64,000 bases of DNA from Pseudomonadota bacterium (GCA_018896025.1 JAHIND010000003.1:62001-126000); one strand, 5' to 3'. Positions 17,428 through 27,232 are shown, counted from the first letter of the stretch. A program made the numbers and translations. The notes: generated from the letters alone by a model not told the origin.

Positions 17428-19908
17428 CTAGCTACGCGCCTTGAGGCGGCGCAAAAAGCCCAGGTGGTGCTTGCCGCCCAGCTTGAGGTGGCGGTAGAGC
17501 TGGAGCTTGGCCAGGTCCTCGATGAACATCCAGGCCAGGCAGTAGCCCCACACCAGGCCCACGTAGCTCCAGGGTATGGGCTCCACGATGATGCCCAGGC
17601 CCACGATGAGCACCGCCACCGACTGGGTTCCCAGCACCGCCCACAAAAGCACTCCCGCCGGGTGGGGGCGCTTCCAGAAGGGCTCCTTGGTGCGCACCAC
17701 CAAAAGAGTGAGGTGACCGGCCACGGCCAGCTTGAGGTAGATGAACGACTGCAACTGGGCCACCGTTAGGCCCAGGTATTCCCGGGCGATCACCAGCAAC
17801 AGGAAGGTCTCCACCACCCCGATGAGCCCCAGCACCGTGGAGATGGTGAGCACCCGGCGCATCTTCCAGCGCACCGGCTCTGGGCTCAGCCAGGTGTTGT
17901 CGTAGGCTATGGTCATGATGGGCAGGTCGTTGAGTAGGGCCAAAAGGATCACCAGCACCGTGGTGATGGGGTAGATGTTGAACACCAGCATGGCCAGCAC
18001 CACGAAGAACATGATGCGGATGGTCTCGGTGATGCGGTAGATGGCGTAGGAGTTCATGCGCTCGAAGATCTTGCGGGCCTCCTCCACCGCCCGGATTATC
18101 ACCGAGAGCCCCGGCGCGGTGAGCACCAACGAGGCCGCCGCCCGGGCCGCGTTGGTGGCCCCGGACACGGCCACCCCCACGTCGGCCTGCTTGAGCGCCG
18201 GGGCGTCGTTGACCCCGTCACCAGTCATGGCCACCAGATGGCCCCGCTGCTGCAAGGCCTTGACGATGCCGAACTTGTGCTCGGGAAACACCTGGGCGAA
18301 GCCCTCGGCCTTTTCCACCTTTTCGCCCAACTCCAGGGGCGGGTTGGCTGGGTCGATCCCCCCGCTGAAAAGTTCCTCGGCCACCTGGATATTGGGGCGC
18401 ATGCCCAGCTGGCGGGAGATCTCCCGGGCGATGGCCAGGTTGTCGCCGGTTACCATCTTCACCTCAATGCCATGCTCGTTGGCCTGGGCGATGGTCTCGG
18501 CCGAGTCGTCTCTAGGCGGGTCGTACAGGGGCAACAGGCCCATGAAGCGCCACTTGCCGTCCCCGTCGGTGCGGGCCACCCCCAGGGTGCGGTAGCCCTT
18601 GGCGGCCAGCTTTTCCACTGTCTCCTGGGCCCGCCGGCGCTCCTCGCCCTCCAGGCCGCAGAGATCGGCCATGACCTGGGGCGCGCCCTTGCTGCTCTTG
18701 AACTCGCCGCCCTCCCCTTTTATAAGGGCCTCGGTGCGCTTGCTCACCGGGTCGAAGGGGGTGAACTTCTCCTGCTGGTAGTTCTTGAGGGATTCCTTGT
18801 CGGTGAGCCCTCCCAGCACCGCGTCGTCGATGGCGTCGCTGTTCTCCTCTTTGGAGGCCAGGCAGGCGGTGAGGATAAGCTCCTGGGCATCGGCGGCCGC
18901 GAACACCATCGGATCGCCCAGGGTGAGCTGGTTCTTGGTCAGGGTGCCGGTCTTGTCCGAGCACAAGATGTCGATGCCCGCGATCTCCTCGATGGATTGC
19001 AGGCGCGAGACGATGGCCTTTTCCTTGGCCAGGGTCAGGGCCCCCAGGGCCATGGTGAGCGAGAGCACCGCGGGCATGGCCACCGGAATGGAGGCCACCA
19101 CCAAAATCAGCACGAACTGGAACACCCCCAGAGCCGAGTCGCCCCGCACCAGTTGGGTGAGCACCAGGGCGGTGGCCAGGCCCAGGCTTATATAGATTAG
19201 ATAGTCGCCGATGGTGAGCACCGCCTTTTGGAAGTGCGAGGGCGCCTCGGCGCTCTCCACCAGCTTGACGGTCTTGGCGAACTTGGTGCGCTCCCCGGTG
19301 GCGATGACCAGGGCCTGCATCTCCCCCTGCTTGGCCACCGAGCCCGAATAGGCCACGTCGCCCTCGGCCTTGTCCACGGGCAACGACTCGCCGGTGAGGG
19401 CCGACTGGTCCACGCTGAGGTACTCGCCCTCGAAGAGCATGAGGTCGGCGGGCAGGATGTCCCCGGCCCGAAGGCGCACCACGTCACCGGGCACCAGTTC
19501 CTCGGCGCTTATCTCCTGCCACTGGCCCCCGCGCCGCACCCTGGCGTTCAGGGCCAGCTCGCCCTTGAGCGCCTCCAGGGCGTTGTCCGCCTTGCGCTCC
19601 TGCCAGAAGCCCACCGCCGCATTGAACACCAGCATCACGCAGATGATGATCATGTCCGACCAGTGGCGCACGATGAGCGACAGCACTGCCGCCGCCTCGA
19701 TCATCCAGGGGATGGGGCCCCAGAAGTAGCTGAGCAGCTTGAGCAAGGGGCTCTTCTTTTGCTCGACGATGGTGTTGAGGCCCACCTGGGCCAGGCGGCT
19801 TTTGGCTTCCTCGGGGGTCAGCCCCTCCTGCCCGCTGTTCAGGCGTTCAAAGGCCTGCTCCGGGCTTAGATTTTCCGCGTCCTGGGATTCCAGAGTGTTT
19901 TCCGGCAT
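17428..19908 (-). CDS. P-type (IIIA) proton-efflux ATPase
   Basis: An 826-residue P-type ATPase. Visible are the actuator motif LTGESLPVDK, the phosphorylation site CSDKTGTLTKNQ, the nucleotide-binding region and the hinge GDGVNDAPALKQADVGVAV. The N-terminal cation-ATPase domain (LTPEEAKSRLAQVGLN) and the absence of heavy-metal-binding domains fit the plasma-membrane H+-ATPase subgroup known from plants, fungi and some prokaryotes. The frame opens 58 codons earlier, but ATG at 19908 is chosen because it has GGGGAG upstream and begins the family homology. It would pump protons out at ATP expense. Ion specificity is inferred from the subgroup. Confidence 0.88.
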   Translation of the reverse strand: MPENTLESQDAENLSPEQAFERLNSGQEGLTPEEAKSRLAQVGLNTIVEQKKSPLLKLLSYFWGPIPWMIEAAAVLSLIVRHWSDMIIICVMLVFNAAVGFWQERKADNALEALKGELALNARVRRGGQWQEISAEELVPGDVVRLRAGDILPADLMLFEGEYLSVDQSALTGESLPVDKAEGDVAYSGSVAKQGEMQALVIATGERTKFAKTVKLVESAEAPSHFQKAVLTIGDYLIYISLGLATALVLTQLVRGDSALGVFQFVLILVVASIPVAMPAVLSLTMALGALTLAKEKAIVSRLQSIEEIAGIDILCSDKTGTLTKNQLTLGDPMVFAAADAQELILTACLASKEENSDAIDDAVLGGLTDKESLKNYQQEKFTPFDPVSKRTEALIKGEGGEFKSSKGAPQVMADLCGLEGEERRRAQETVEKLAAKGYRTLGVARTDGDGKWRFMGLLPLYDPPRDDSAETIAQANEHGIEVKMVTGDNLAIAREISRQLGMRPNIQVAEELFSGGIDPANPPLELGEKVEKAEGFAQVFPEHKFGIVKALQQRGHLVAMTGDGVNDAPALKQADVGVAVSGATNAARAAASLVLTAPGLSVIIRAVEEARKIFERMNSYAIYRITETIRIMFFVVLAMLVFNIYPITTVLVILLALLNDLPIMTIAYDNTWLSPEPVRWKMRRVLTISTVLGLIGVVETFLLLVIAREYLGLTVAQLQSFIYLKLAVAGHLTLLVVRTKEPFWKRPHPAGVLLWAVLGTQSVAVLIVGLGIIVEPIPWSYVGLVWGYCLAWMFIEDLAKLQLYRHLKLGGKHHLGFLRRLKARS

Positions 19909-20037
19909 GAATCGCGCTCCCCTTATGTCCGGTTCGGTGTCTGCATTTATTTTATACCTGCCGAGCAGGCGATGCATAACCGGCAGGGGGGGAGTACGCG
20001 GACCGCAGGTGGCCAGCCCGAACACTTCATGAAGCCT

Positions 20038-20201
20038 GGGCGGCAACGCAGTATTGCGCCTCTTGGCGAGGGCACCCGGCATAGCCAGGAGGTGCTAGGC
20101 TAGGCGGTCGGCAAACGAGGGACGCAGGCGTAGTCTACCTACGCCGAGGACCGAGTGACGCCGACAACACAGCCATGTGGCGTCTGGCGAAGCCGGGGCT
20201 A
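20038..20201 (-). repeat. Dispersed hairpin repeat, copy 1 (with extra half unit)
   Basis: The full unit is 20075-20201, about 127 bases. The left end CCCGGC...AGCCAGG and right end CTGGCGAAGCCGG form imperfect terminal inverted repeats. The central hairpin is GGCGTAG-TCTAC-CTACGCC, around 20128-20146. A partial right-half unit (CGGCAACGCAG onward) precedes it from about 20040. The right end falls on the CTA that is the TAG stop of the HdrB-like gene. Copies 2 and 3 lie at 38846-38970 and 47942-48068 in the same orientation. Confidence 0.8.
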
Positions 20202-21131
20202 GGGCAGCAGATAACAGCAATTCCCGCTGACCACCTTGGACATGAGGTTCTTGCCTTCGGCGGGCGGCGGAAGATGGCCGGTCAGTTCGCGGGGCGGCGG
20301 CGAGTTTTTATCCAGGGCCAGACGCTTGGGCTCCAGGCCCAGGGCCAGGCCCAGGAGCTGGGGATAGAGCACCACCCCGGGCAGGGACGCTTTGCCCTGC
20401 ACGGTCAGGGTCTCGTGGGCCCACTTGACCTGGAGCAGGGTGTGGGGGCAGTCCACGTTCAGCACCTCGGCCCCGCTGTCGGCAAACTCCTTCAGGCGCA
20501 TCATGATGGTAGCCAGCGATAGCTCCGGGTTGCGCTCGCGCAAGGGGCCCCCGCAGCACTTGAGCCTGCCCTTCCAGGGCACCGCCTCGGCCCCCACCGC
20601 CTTCAGAAGGTCCTCGATGAGGCTGGGGGCGAAGGCGTTGTTGTCAAAGCCGGTGATGCGGCTGGGGCGCAGGGCGTGGCAGCCGTACATGGTGGCCACC
20701 TTGAGCCCCTGCAGGGGGCGCGTGAGCAAATCAGAAATTTTCTCCACCCCCACCTCGGCGTGCAGCACGCTCTGCAAATGGCGCACCGAGGTGGTGCCCT
20801 GGTAATCCAGGCCCTCCAGGGCCAGCTTGGCCCGGACCATGGACAACAGCTCCGGCTGCTGGGCCAAAAAGCTCTGGGCCCGCTTCAGGCTGCCCAGGCA
20901 GCACTTGCACAGGGTGATCACCGGCACGCCCTTGGCCTCGGCCAGGGCCAGGTTGCGCGCCGCGGCCAGGATGAAGGAGTGGAAGTGCTGGTCCCTGAGG
21001 GGATAGCCGCAGCAGTTGAACTCCACCGCGGCCAGCTTGAGGCCCAACTCTTTCAGAACCGCGCGGGCGGAGGTTTCATACTGTGGGGCGTAGCTGGGAA
21101 TCTTGCAGCCCAGAAACAAGGCGTAACGCAT
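20199..21131 (-). CDS. HdrB-like CCG-domain iron-sulfur protein
   Basis: A 310-residue protein built from two CCG domains, as in heterodisulfide reductase subunit B, GlpC and related redox proteins. The first cluster motif is complete: C9, C40-C41, C75 and C78. The second has C151, C192-C193 and C228, but the last expected Cys is Thr231. CCG domains bind a non-cubane [4Fe-4S] cluster and handle disulfide or thiol chemistry. It starts 10 bases after the HdrC-like gene and ends the operon sigma-54 region-mrp-nifX-hdrC-hdrB. The physiological disulfide or partner is unknown. Its stop codon is the end of a dispersed repeat. Confidence 0.85.
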   Translation of the reverse strand: MRYALFLGCKIPSYAPQYETSARAVLKELGLKLAAVEFNCCGYPLRDQHFHSFILAAARNLALAEAKGVPVITLCKCCLGSLKRAQSFLAQQPELLSMVRAKLALEGLDYQGTTSVRHLQSVLHAEVGVEKISDLLTRPLQGLKVATMYGCHALRPSRITGFDNNAFAPSLIEDLLKAVGAEAVPWKGRLKCCGGPLRERNPELSLATIMMRLKEFADSGAEVLNVDCPHTLLQVKWAHETLTVQGKASLPGVVLYPQLLGLALGLEPKRLALDKNSPPPRELTGHLPPPAEGKNLMSKVVSGNCCYLLP

Positions 21132-21141
21132 GTCGGTTCTC

Positions 21142-22812
21142 CTAGGCCGTGGCGGCCTGAGCGGCCTGGGCCGCCAGGTAACGCAGCTCGTACATCACGT
21201 CGGTGACCTGCACCAGGTTGGGGCAGGCCTCCTGGCACTCGTAGCAGGTAAGGCAGTTCCACACCATGCGCGCACCCATGGCCTCTTCCTTGAGGCCCAG
21301 CTTGAGGCAATACATGACCTGATGAGGAAGGAGGTCCAGCTCCTGGTTGGGCCATTCGGACATGAACACCAGGGGGCAGGCGTTGGTGCACTCACGGCAG
21401 GAGTAGCACTCGGCGAAACTATTGGCTTGGGCCGAGTGCTTCAGCTCCTTTTGGAAGCCGTTGGTGTTGACCAGCACCTCCTTGCGGCCGCGGCTGGGCA
21501 GGGCCGCCTTACCGGCGAAGGTGGATATCTCCTTGAGCGGCGCGCCCAGGCCCTCGTCGGCCAGGTCCTGTTTGAGGGCGGTCCACAGGTCGTTGAGGTT
21601 GATGCCCAGGGGGCACAGCCGGGTGCAGCGCTGGCAGTTGGTGCAGATGTAGGCCCCGTCGCGCATGGCGGCCAGGTGGGCCCGGTCGCCGTTGTTGCCG
21701 TGGGCCTTGGCCGCCAGGGAGGCCAGGCGTTCCGAGGGCAAAATCTCGTCGTTGGGCAGCAGGCGCAGGGTCACCGCTACCGAGCAGTGCACCGTGCAGG
21801 TGCCGCAGTGGGTGCAGGCGTCCAGCTCCAAGGCCCTAAGGGCGGCCCGGGCAGCCGGGTTCATGGTGGCCCGCTGGGTGGCCGCGTTCACCGCCAGGAT
21901 GACCGGCCCCACGATGAGGTGCAAAAACTTGGTGAAGGGCAGCATGGCCAGTCCCAGGAAACAGGCCAGGAAGTGGATGAAGTACAGGGCCTGGGGGCCG
22001 CCCGCCCGGTCCAGGGCCAGGGCCACCGACCGCAGGACCATTGACAGGCCGTAGGAGGCGAAGGCGTGGGCCGCCGGGGAGTGGCACTCCACGCAGCTGT
22101 TTTGGTTAAGCTCCCGGCCCAGGGCCATGAGCTCCTCGCCGCCGCCGGTCTGGCCGGGAGCGAAGACCACCCCGTAGTCCGTGGCCCACACCGAGCGCAG
22201 GGCCTTGATCTCCTGGGGGTCGTCCAGCCCGGCGTACTCGCGGGCCATGCGGTCGAAGGCCTCGGACGAGGTGATCTTCACGGCCTGCAGGGCGAAGCCC
22301 GAGAGCAGCACCACGGCCAGCAGGATGATGGCCAGGCGGTCGCGGGTGCGGGTGGTCAGGCGCAGGCCCCGCACGAAGAGCCGCCGCGCGATGATCAGCC
22401 CCACCCCCACCAGCACCATGATTCCCAAAGCGTCGCGCAGCCACAGCCAGGGGTCAATGGTGGGGTAGTAGTCCCGGAACAGGGAGGCGGTTATCTGCCC
22501 GCCCAGGGCGTGCAACAAGAGCAGACCCATGAAGCCCACGAACAACAAGATGTGGGCCACCCAGGCCAGGCCGCTGTGGTGCAGGGAGCGGCCTTGCAGA
22601 AGGCCGTCCAGCACCAAAGCCCGGAGCATGGGCCCTATGCGGCGGCTGAACACCGCCCGGCCCAGCCCGGCCAGGGCCGCCCCCGCCCGCTGGGCGGGGG
22701 GATATTGCCGGTCCTGATGGTCCACCGAAACCGTGAGCCAGGAGCGGATTTTATAGATAAGACCCGCGACACATATGGCCAAGGCAAGGTAAAGGCTTAT
22801 GTCGAAAATCAT
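21142..22812 (-). CDS. HdrC-like membrane cytochrome b/c iron-sulfur protein
   Basis: A 556-residue fusion. Five or so membrane helices (about residues 5-20, 82-102, 127-143, 160-178, 277-310) with several His resemble the NarI/HdrE-type cytochrome b domain. A CVECH c-type haem motif (C240, C243, H244) lies in the long loop before the last helix. The cytosolic part holds four CxxCxxCxxxC motifs starting at C333, C390, C469 and C520, enough for four [4Fe-4S] clusters. It would pass electrons between the quinone pool or periplasm and the HdrB-like subunit. It sits 80 bases downstream of the NifX-like gene, on the same strand. Electron donor and direction are unknown. Confidence 0.82.
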   Translation of the reverse strand: MIFDISLYLALAICVAGLIYKIRSWLTVSVDHQDRQYPPAQRAGAALAGLGRAVFSRRIGPMLRALVLDGLLQGRSLHHSGLAWVAHILLFVGFMGLLLLHALGGQITASLFRDYYPTIDPWLWLRDALGIMVLVGVGLIIARRLFVRGLRLTTRTRDRLAIILLAVVLLSGFALQAVKITSSEAFDRMAREYAGLDDPQEIKALRSVWATDYGVVFAPGQTGGGEELMALGRELNQNSCVECHSPAAHAFASYGLSMVLRSVALALDRAGGPQALYFIHFLACFLGLAMLPFTKFLHLIVGPVILAVNAATQRATMNPAARAALRALELDACTHCGTCTVHCSVAVTLRLLPNDEILPSERLASLAAKAHGNNGDRAHLAAMRDGAYICTNCQRCTRLCPLGINLNDLWTALKQDLADEGLGAPLKEISTFAGKAALPSRGRKEVLVNTNGFQKELKHSAQANSFAECYSCRECTNACPLVFMSEWPNQELDLLPHQVMYCLKLGLKEEAMGARMVWNCLTCYECQEACPNLVQVTDVMYELRYLAAQAAQAATA

Positions 22813-22892
22813 GTGGCAAGGCCTCTCAAGTTATATTCACCGCAAAGCTGATAAACGGCCCCGCATCCTTGGCGCCGCCGATCCCCCGCTCC

Positions 22893-23372
22893 CTAGCTTC
22901 GGCAGCCCCCTCTGCCGCCGCCCCGGCCTCCTCCTCCACCGCCGCGTCCCCGGCCCCCACCGGGCCCCATGCTCCGCCCCTGACCCTGACCCTGGCCCAT
23001 GCCCGCCCCGGCGGGGGCGGCGGAGACCGCTTCCGTGGCCGCCTGGGCCATACGGCCCTGCTCATAAGCGGCCAGGGCGTCGGCCACCCGGCCCTGGGCT
23101 CCCTCGATCACCTCGATGCCCGCCGCCCTGAGGGCGTTCATGGCCTTGGGCCCCACCATGCCGCTGAGTACCTTGCTCACCCCGGCCTTGGCCAGGGCCT
23201 CGGCGGCCTGGATGCCCGCCCCGGAGGACATCTGCCGGGCGGCGGTGTTGTCCACGGCGAACACGTTGCCGCCGTCATCCCTCACCACGAAATAGGCGGC
23301 CCGCCCGAAGCGGGGGTCCACCTGGCTTTCCAGGGTGTCGCCCTGGCTGCTCACCGCGATCTTGGCCATCAT
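22893..23372 (-). CDS. NifX/NifB-like (dinitrogenase FeMo-cofactor family) protein
   Basis: A 159-residue protein. Residues 1-110 match the small NifX/NafY/NifB-C-terminal fold, with IAVSSQGDTLESQVDPRFGRAAYF-type opening and VSKVLSGMVGPKAMNALRAAGIEV. The last 40 residues are a low-complexity Gly/Arg-rich tail with RGG-type repeats and a final Cys. Such proteins bind metal-sulfur clusters and in anaerobes are often encoded beside Mrp-type ATPases, as here. Its ATG overlaps the mrp stop (ATGA). No nitrogenase genes are in the window, so a role other than nitrogen fixation is likely. Confidence 0.85.
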   Translation of the reverse strand: MMAKIAVSSQGDTLESQVDPRFGRAAYFVVRDDGGNVFAVDNTAARQMSSGAGIQAAEALAKAGVSKVLSGMVGPKAMNALRAAGIEVIEGAQGRVADALAAYEQGRMAQAATEAVSAAPAGAGMGQGQGQGRSMGPGGGRGRGGGGGGRGGGRGGCRS

Positions 23373-24229
23373 TTCTTCCTTTCGCCCAGCAGGTCCCGGA
23401 CCTCCTCAACCATCCCCTGCCAGGGAGCCGCCTCGTCCCGCTCCCGGCGCAGCAGCTCCACCAGGCGGCCCGCGTCGGCGGCGGCCATGAGGCGGGGGTC
23501 CCAGGGCATGCTGCCCAGGAACTTGACCCCGAACTTGGCCGCCGTGTCCCGGCCCCCGCCCTTGCCCAGGAATTCCACCGGCTCGCCGCAGTGGGGACAG
23601 ATCATCCCGGCCATGTTCTCCACCAGGCCCAGCACGGGCAGCTCCAACTTGCGGCAGAAGTCCATGGACTTGCGCAGGTCGGCCAGGGCGATCTCCTGGG
23701 GGGTGGTCACCAGCACCACCTTGGCCCCCTCCACGTTCTGGGCCACGGTGAGGGGCTCGTCGCCGGTGCCCGGAGGGGCGTCGATGATCAGAAAATCCAG
23801 GTTGCCCCAGGTGACGTCGCCCATGAGCTGGCGGATCACCCCGATCTTCATGGGGCCCCGCCAGATCACCGAGGCGTCCTTGTTGGGGATAAGCAGCTCC
23901 ACGCTGATGACTTTGAGGCCCTCGTCGATGATCACCGGCTTGATGAGCTGCTCATCCACCAGCACCTCGGCGTGGCCCTTGAGGCCCAGCATGCGGGGGA
24001 TGGAAGGACCGTGCAGGTCTACGTCCAACAGGCCCACGCTATGCCCTGCCAGGGCCAGGCCCACGGCCAACTGGACGGCCACGGTGGATTTCCCCACCCC
24101 GCCCTTGCCGCTCATGACCACCAATTTGTGTTTGATGTCCGCCAGGTTATGGCTGAGGCGCTGGTCCAGGGGGTCCAGCTCGGCTTGCAATCCCGAGCCT
24201 ATGGCCGGGGATGAGGTTGCTTGACTCAT
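23369..24229 (-). CDS. mrp: Mrp/NBP35-family iron-sulfur carrier ATPase
   Basis: A 286-residue P-loop NTPase. The deviant Walker A GKGGVGKST (41-49), switch I DVDLHGPSIPRML (69-81), the Walker B-like FLIIDAPPGTGDEP and the CPHC metal-site pair (C211, C214) mark the Mrp/ApbC/NBP35 family, which carries and transfers Fe-S clusters. It is the first gene of the operon, under an unusual leader and a candidate sigma-54 promoter. The arrangement with a NifX-like protein and a sigma-54 activator resembles the orp locus of Desulfovibrio. It lacks the ORP domain fusion seen there. Confidence 0.9.
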   Translation of the reverse strand: MSQATSSPAIGSGLQAELDPLDQRLSHNLADIKHKLVVMSGKGGVGKSTVAVQLAVGLALAGHSVGLLDVDLHGPSIPRMLGLKGHAEVLVDEQLIKPVIIDEGLKVISVELLIPNKDASVIWRGPMKIGVIRQLMGDVTWGNLDFLIIDAPPGTGDEPLTVAQNVEGAKVVLVTTPQEIALADLRKSMDFCRKLELPVLGLVENMAGMICPHCGEPVEFLGKGGGRDTAAKFGVKFLGSMPWDPRLMAAADAGRLVELLRRERDEAAPWQGMVEEVRDLLGERKK

Positions 24230-24235
24230 GCTGCT

Positions 24236-24284
24236 GTCTCCAGGGCCCCGGCATAGGCCCCGGCGTTCTGGAGACGCCGGGGCC
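24236..24284 (-). promoter_or_regulatory. mrp leader hairpin with anti-Shine-Dalgarno loop
   Basis: On the minus strand the stem GGCCCCGGCGT (24284-24274) pairs with ACGCCGGGGCC (24266-24256) around the loop CTCCAGA. The sequence GTCTCCAG at 24275-24268, mostly in that loop, is perfectly complementary to CTGGAGAC at 24243-24236. The latter contains the mrp Shine-Dalgarno GGAG, 8 bases before the ATG. A second GCCGGGGCC (24252-24244) could replace the 3' arm. A pseudoknot or a switch that hides the ribosome-binding site is possible. The pairing is seen; the function is inference. Confidence 0.45.
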
Positions 24285-24395
24285 AGGGGCTCGCGCAGGC
24301 GAAATTAGGGTTAAGGCAAGTTTCTCCCGCATACACGTTTACGGAGGCTTTGGGCGGCCTGCGCGGGAACACAGGACCACACCGGGTATGATCGG

Positions 24396-24412
24396 GTTCA
24401 AGTTGTGTACCA
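24396..24412 (-). promoter_or_regulatory. Candidate sigma-54 promoter for mrp operon
   Basis: The minus-strand TGGTAC-N5-TTGAA has the -24 GG and correct spacing, but the -12 dinucleotide is GA rather than GC, an important mismatch. Support comes from context: paired palindromes lie 80-130 bases upstream, the usual place for activator sites, and a sigma-54 activator is encoded next door. Confidence 0.35.
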
Positions 24413-24490
24413 GGTGGGACTATATGCGATAACTATTGGTTTTTATTTAATTATTTTCCAGAGACGGTCAAGGGCGGGCGAAATTGGGCA

Positions 24491-24523
24491 TTTCTATTTG
24501 AAAGAAGTCATTTCATTTTGAAA
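24491..24523. promoter_or_regulatory. Tandem palindromic activator sites
   Basis: Two 13-base palindromes, TTTCTATTTGAAA (24491-24503) and TTTCATTTTGAAA (24511-24523), have centres 20 bases apart, close to two helical turns. A third copy, TTTCAATTTGAAA, lies upstream of the activator gene (25958-25970). This is the likely binding site of the sigma-54 activator encoded at 24556-25902. Confidence 0.6.
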
Positions 24524-24555
24524 TTATAGCGGCCGGTCCTCGGCCAAGGGCGGAT

Positions 24556-25902
<1,347 letters not shown>

Positions 25903-26231
25903 AATGTGCTCCAGGGCAAGAGAGGGGTGCAAGCTGGCTTTACAAGAATCTTACTCCTTTCAATTTGAAATAGTATATTTTTTTAGGTGATTTTTGGAGC
26001 CAAGCCCCCGACTTGGGCCCCATTTGCGGGATGTATCGTAAATATATTGTTATTACAAACTGTTAAGCGGCAGAGATAACCGGGGACGGTTTTTCAGGGA
26101 GGTCAATTCCTGGACTGGCTCCGGCGGATGGGTTATGCTGCCGTCACGGCCAAAGAGAACGAAGCGGCCCCAAAAATTGACTGAATTCGGGCTCATGAGG
26201 CTTCCGCCCTGGGCGCGGGGAGGAAAATAAA
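25903..26231. other. Divergent intergenic region
   Basis: These 329 bases separate the activator gene (minus) from the TAXI binding-protein gene (plus). They contain the palindrome at 25958-25970, an A/T-rich block around 26025-26065 likely to hold promoter elements, and the strong ribosome-binding site GGGGAGGA at 26217-26224. No gene is supported and I could not place a convincing promoter for the plus-strand operon. Confidence 0.5.
25958..25970. promoter_or_regulatory. Palindromic site upstream of activator gene
   Basis: TTTCAATTTGAAA is a perfect inverted repeat that matches the tandem sites at 24491-24523. It lies about 56 bases before the chosen GTG start of the activator gene, consistent with autoregulation. 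An AAAGGAG motif overlaps its edge but is too far from any in-frame start to be that gene's ribosome-binding site. Confidence 0.55.
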
Positions 26232-27212
26232 ATGAAAAAATCCCTTTGGGCTTTGATGATCTTTTGTTTGGCCACGGCCTTCATGTTCAGCGGCCAAAGC
26301 GCCCTGGCCGCCAAACAGTTCGTGACCATCGGCACCGGCGGGGTCACCGGGGTCTACTTCCCGGTGGGCAAGGCCATCGCCAAACTGGTCAACGCCCAGG
26401 GCGAGACCTACGGCCTCAGGGTCACCGTGGAGTCCACCGGCGGCTCGGTGTTCAACATCAACGCGGTGATGAACGGCGACATGGACCTGGGGGTGGCCCA
26501 GTCCGACCGGCAGTTCGAGGCGGTCAAGGGCCTGAGCGAGTGGAAGGCCAAGGGGCCGCAAAAAGACCTGCGCTCGGTGTTCAGCCTGCACTCGGAAACC
26601 TACTTCATGGTGGCCTCCGAGGAAAGCGGCATAAAGGGCTACGCCGACCTCAAGGGTAAGGACGTGGCCGTGGGCAACCCCGGCAGCGGCACCCTGCAAA
26701 ACTCCAAGGACGTGCTGGCCGCCTACGGGCTCACCCTGGACGACCTGGGCAAGTCCGAGTGGCTCAAGGCCTCCGAATCGGCCAAGCTGTTGCAGGACGG
26801 GCGCATCGACGCCTTCGCCTACACCGTGGGCAACCCCGCCGGACTCATCAAGGAGGCCACCAGCGGCCGGATCAAGGTGCGCTTCGTGCCCGTCTCCCCG
26901 GCGGCCTTGGCTGAGCTGCTCAAGGGGCGACCCTACTACGTGAAGACCGCCATCCCGGTCTCCTTCTACCCCATGGGCCTGGACAAGGCCGACGTGCCCA
27001 CCTTCGCGGTGAAGGCCACCCTGATCACCCGGGCCGAGGTTCCCGACGAGGTGATCTACGCCATCACCAAGACGGTGTTCCAGAACCTGGACCAACTAAG
27101 AAAGCTGCACCCTGCCCTCAGCGGCCTGACCCCCCAGGCCATGCTGGAGGGCCTCAGCGCCCCGCTGCATCCGGGAGCGCTCAAGTACTACAAGGAGGCG
27201 GGCCTCAAATAG
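26232..27212 (+). CDS. TAXI-family TRAP transporter substrate-binding protein
   Basis: A 326-residue periplasmic protein with a signal peptide (residues 1-25, ending SALAA). The mature opening FVTIGTGGVTGVYFPVGKAIAKLVN, here split over residues 27-52, is diagnostic of TAXI-type TRAP binding proteins. It delivers its ligand to the fused permease encoded 20 bases downstream. The ATG follows GGGGAGGA at ideal spacing. TAXI ligands known in other species include glutamate and small carboxylates; the ligand here is not predictable. Confidence 0.93.
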   Translation: MKKSLWALMIFCLATAFMFSGQSALAAKQFVTIGTGGVTGVYFPVGKAIAKLVNAQGETYGLRVTVESTGGSVFNINAVMNGDMDLGVAQSDRQFEAVKGLSEWKAKGPQKDLRSVFSLHSETYFMVASEESGIKGYADLKGKDVAVGNPGSGTLQNSKDVLAAYGLTLDDLGKSEWLKASESAKLLQDGRIDAFAYTVGNPAGLIKEATSGRIKVRFVPVSPAALAELLKGRPYYVKTAIPVSFYPMGLDKADVPTFAVKATLITRAEVPDEVIYAITKTVFQNLDQLRKLHPALSGLTPQAMLEGLSAPLHPGALKYYKEAGLK

Positions 27213-27232
27213 GCGCCCGATCCCCAGAGCAA

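Larger units (their letters stand above)
24230..24555. other. Control region upstream of mrp operon
   Basis: No gene is supported in these 326 bases between the mrp start and the end of the activator gene. They hold, in minus-strand order: two TTTCN...NGAAA palindromes (24523-24491), an A/T-rich stretch, a candidate sigma-54 promoter (24412-24396), about 110 bases of leader without a recognised riboswitch, and the leader hairpin (24284-24236). Confidence 0.6.

Noticed and set aside
19909..20082. 58-residue N-terminal extension of the P-type ATPase
   Set aside because: Composition is unlike the family, it overlaps the half-repeat, and a good Shine-Dalgarno precedes ATG 19908.
24290..24420. 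mrp leader as a possible molybdenum-cofactor or other known riboswitch
   Set aside because: I could not match the conserved core of any riboswitch class by eye; only the SD-complementary hairpin is supported.
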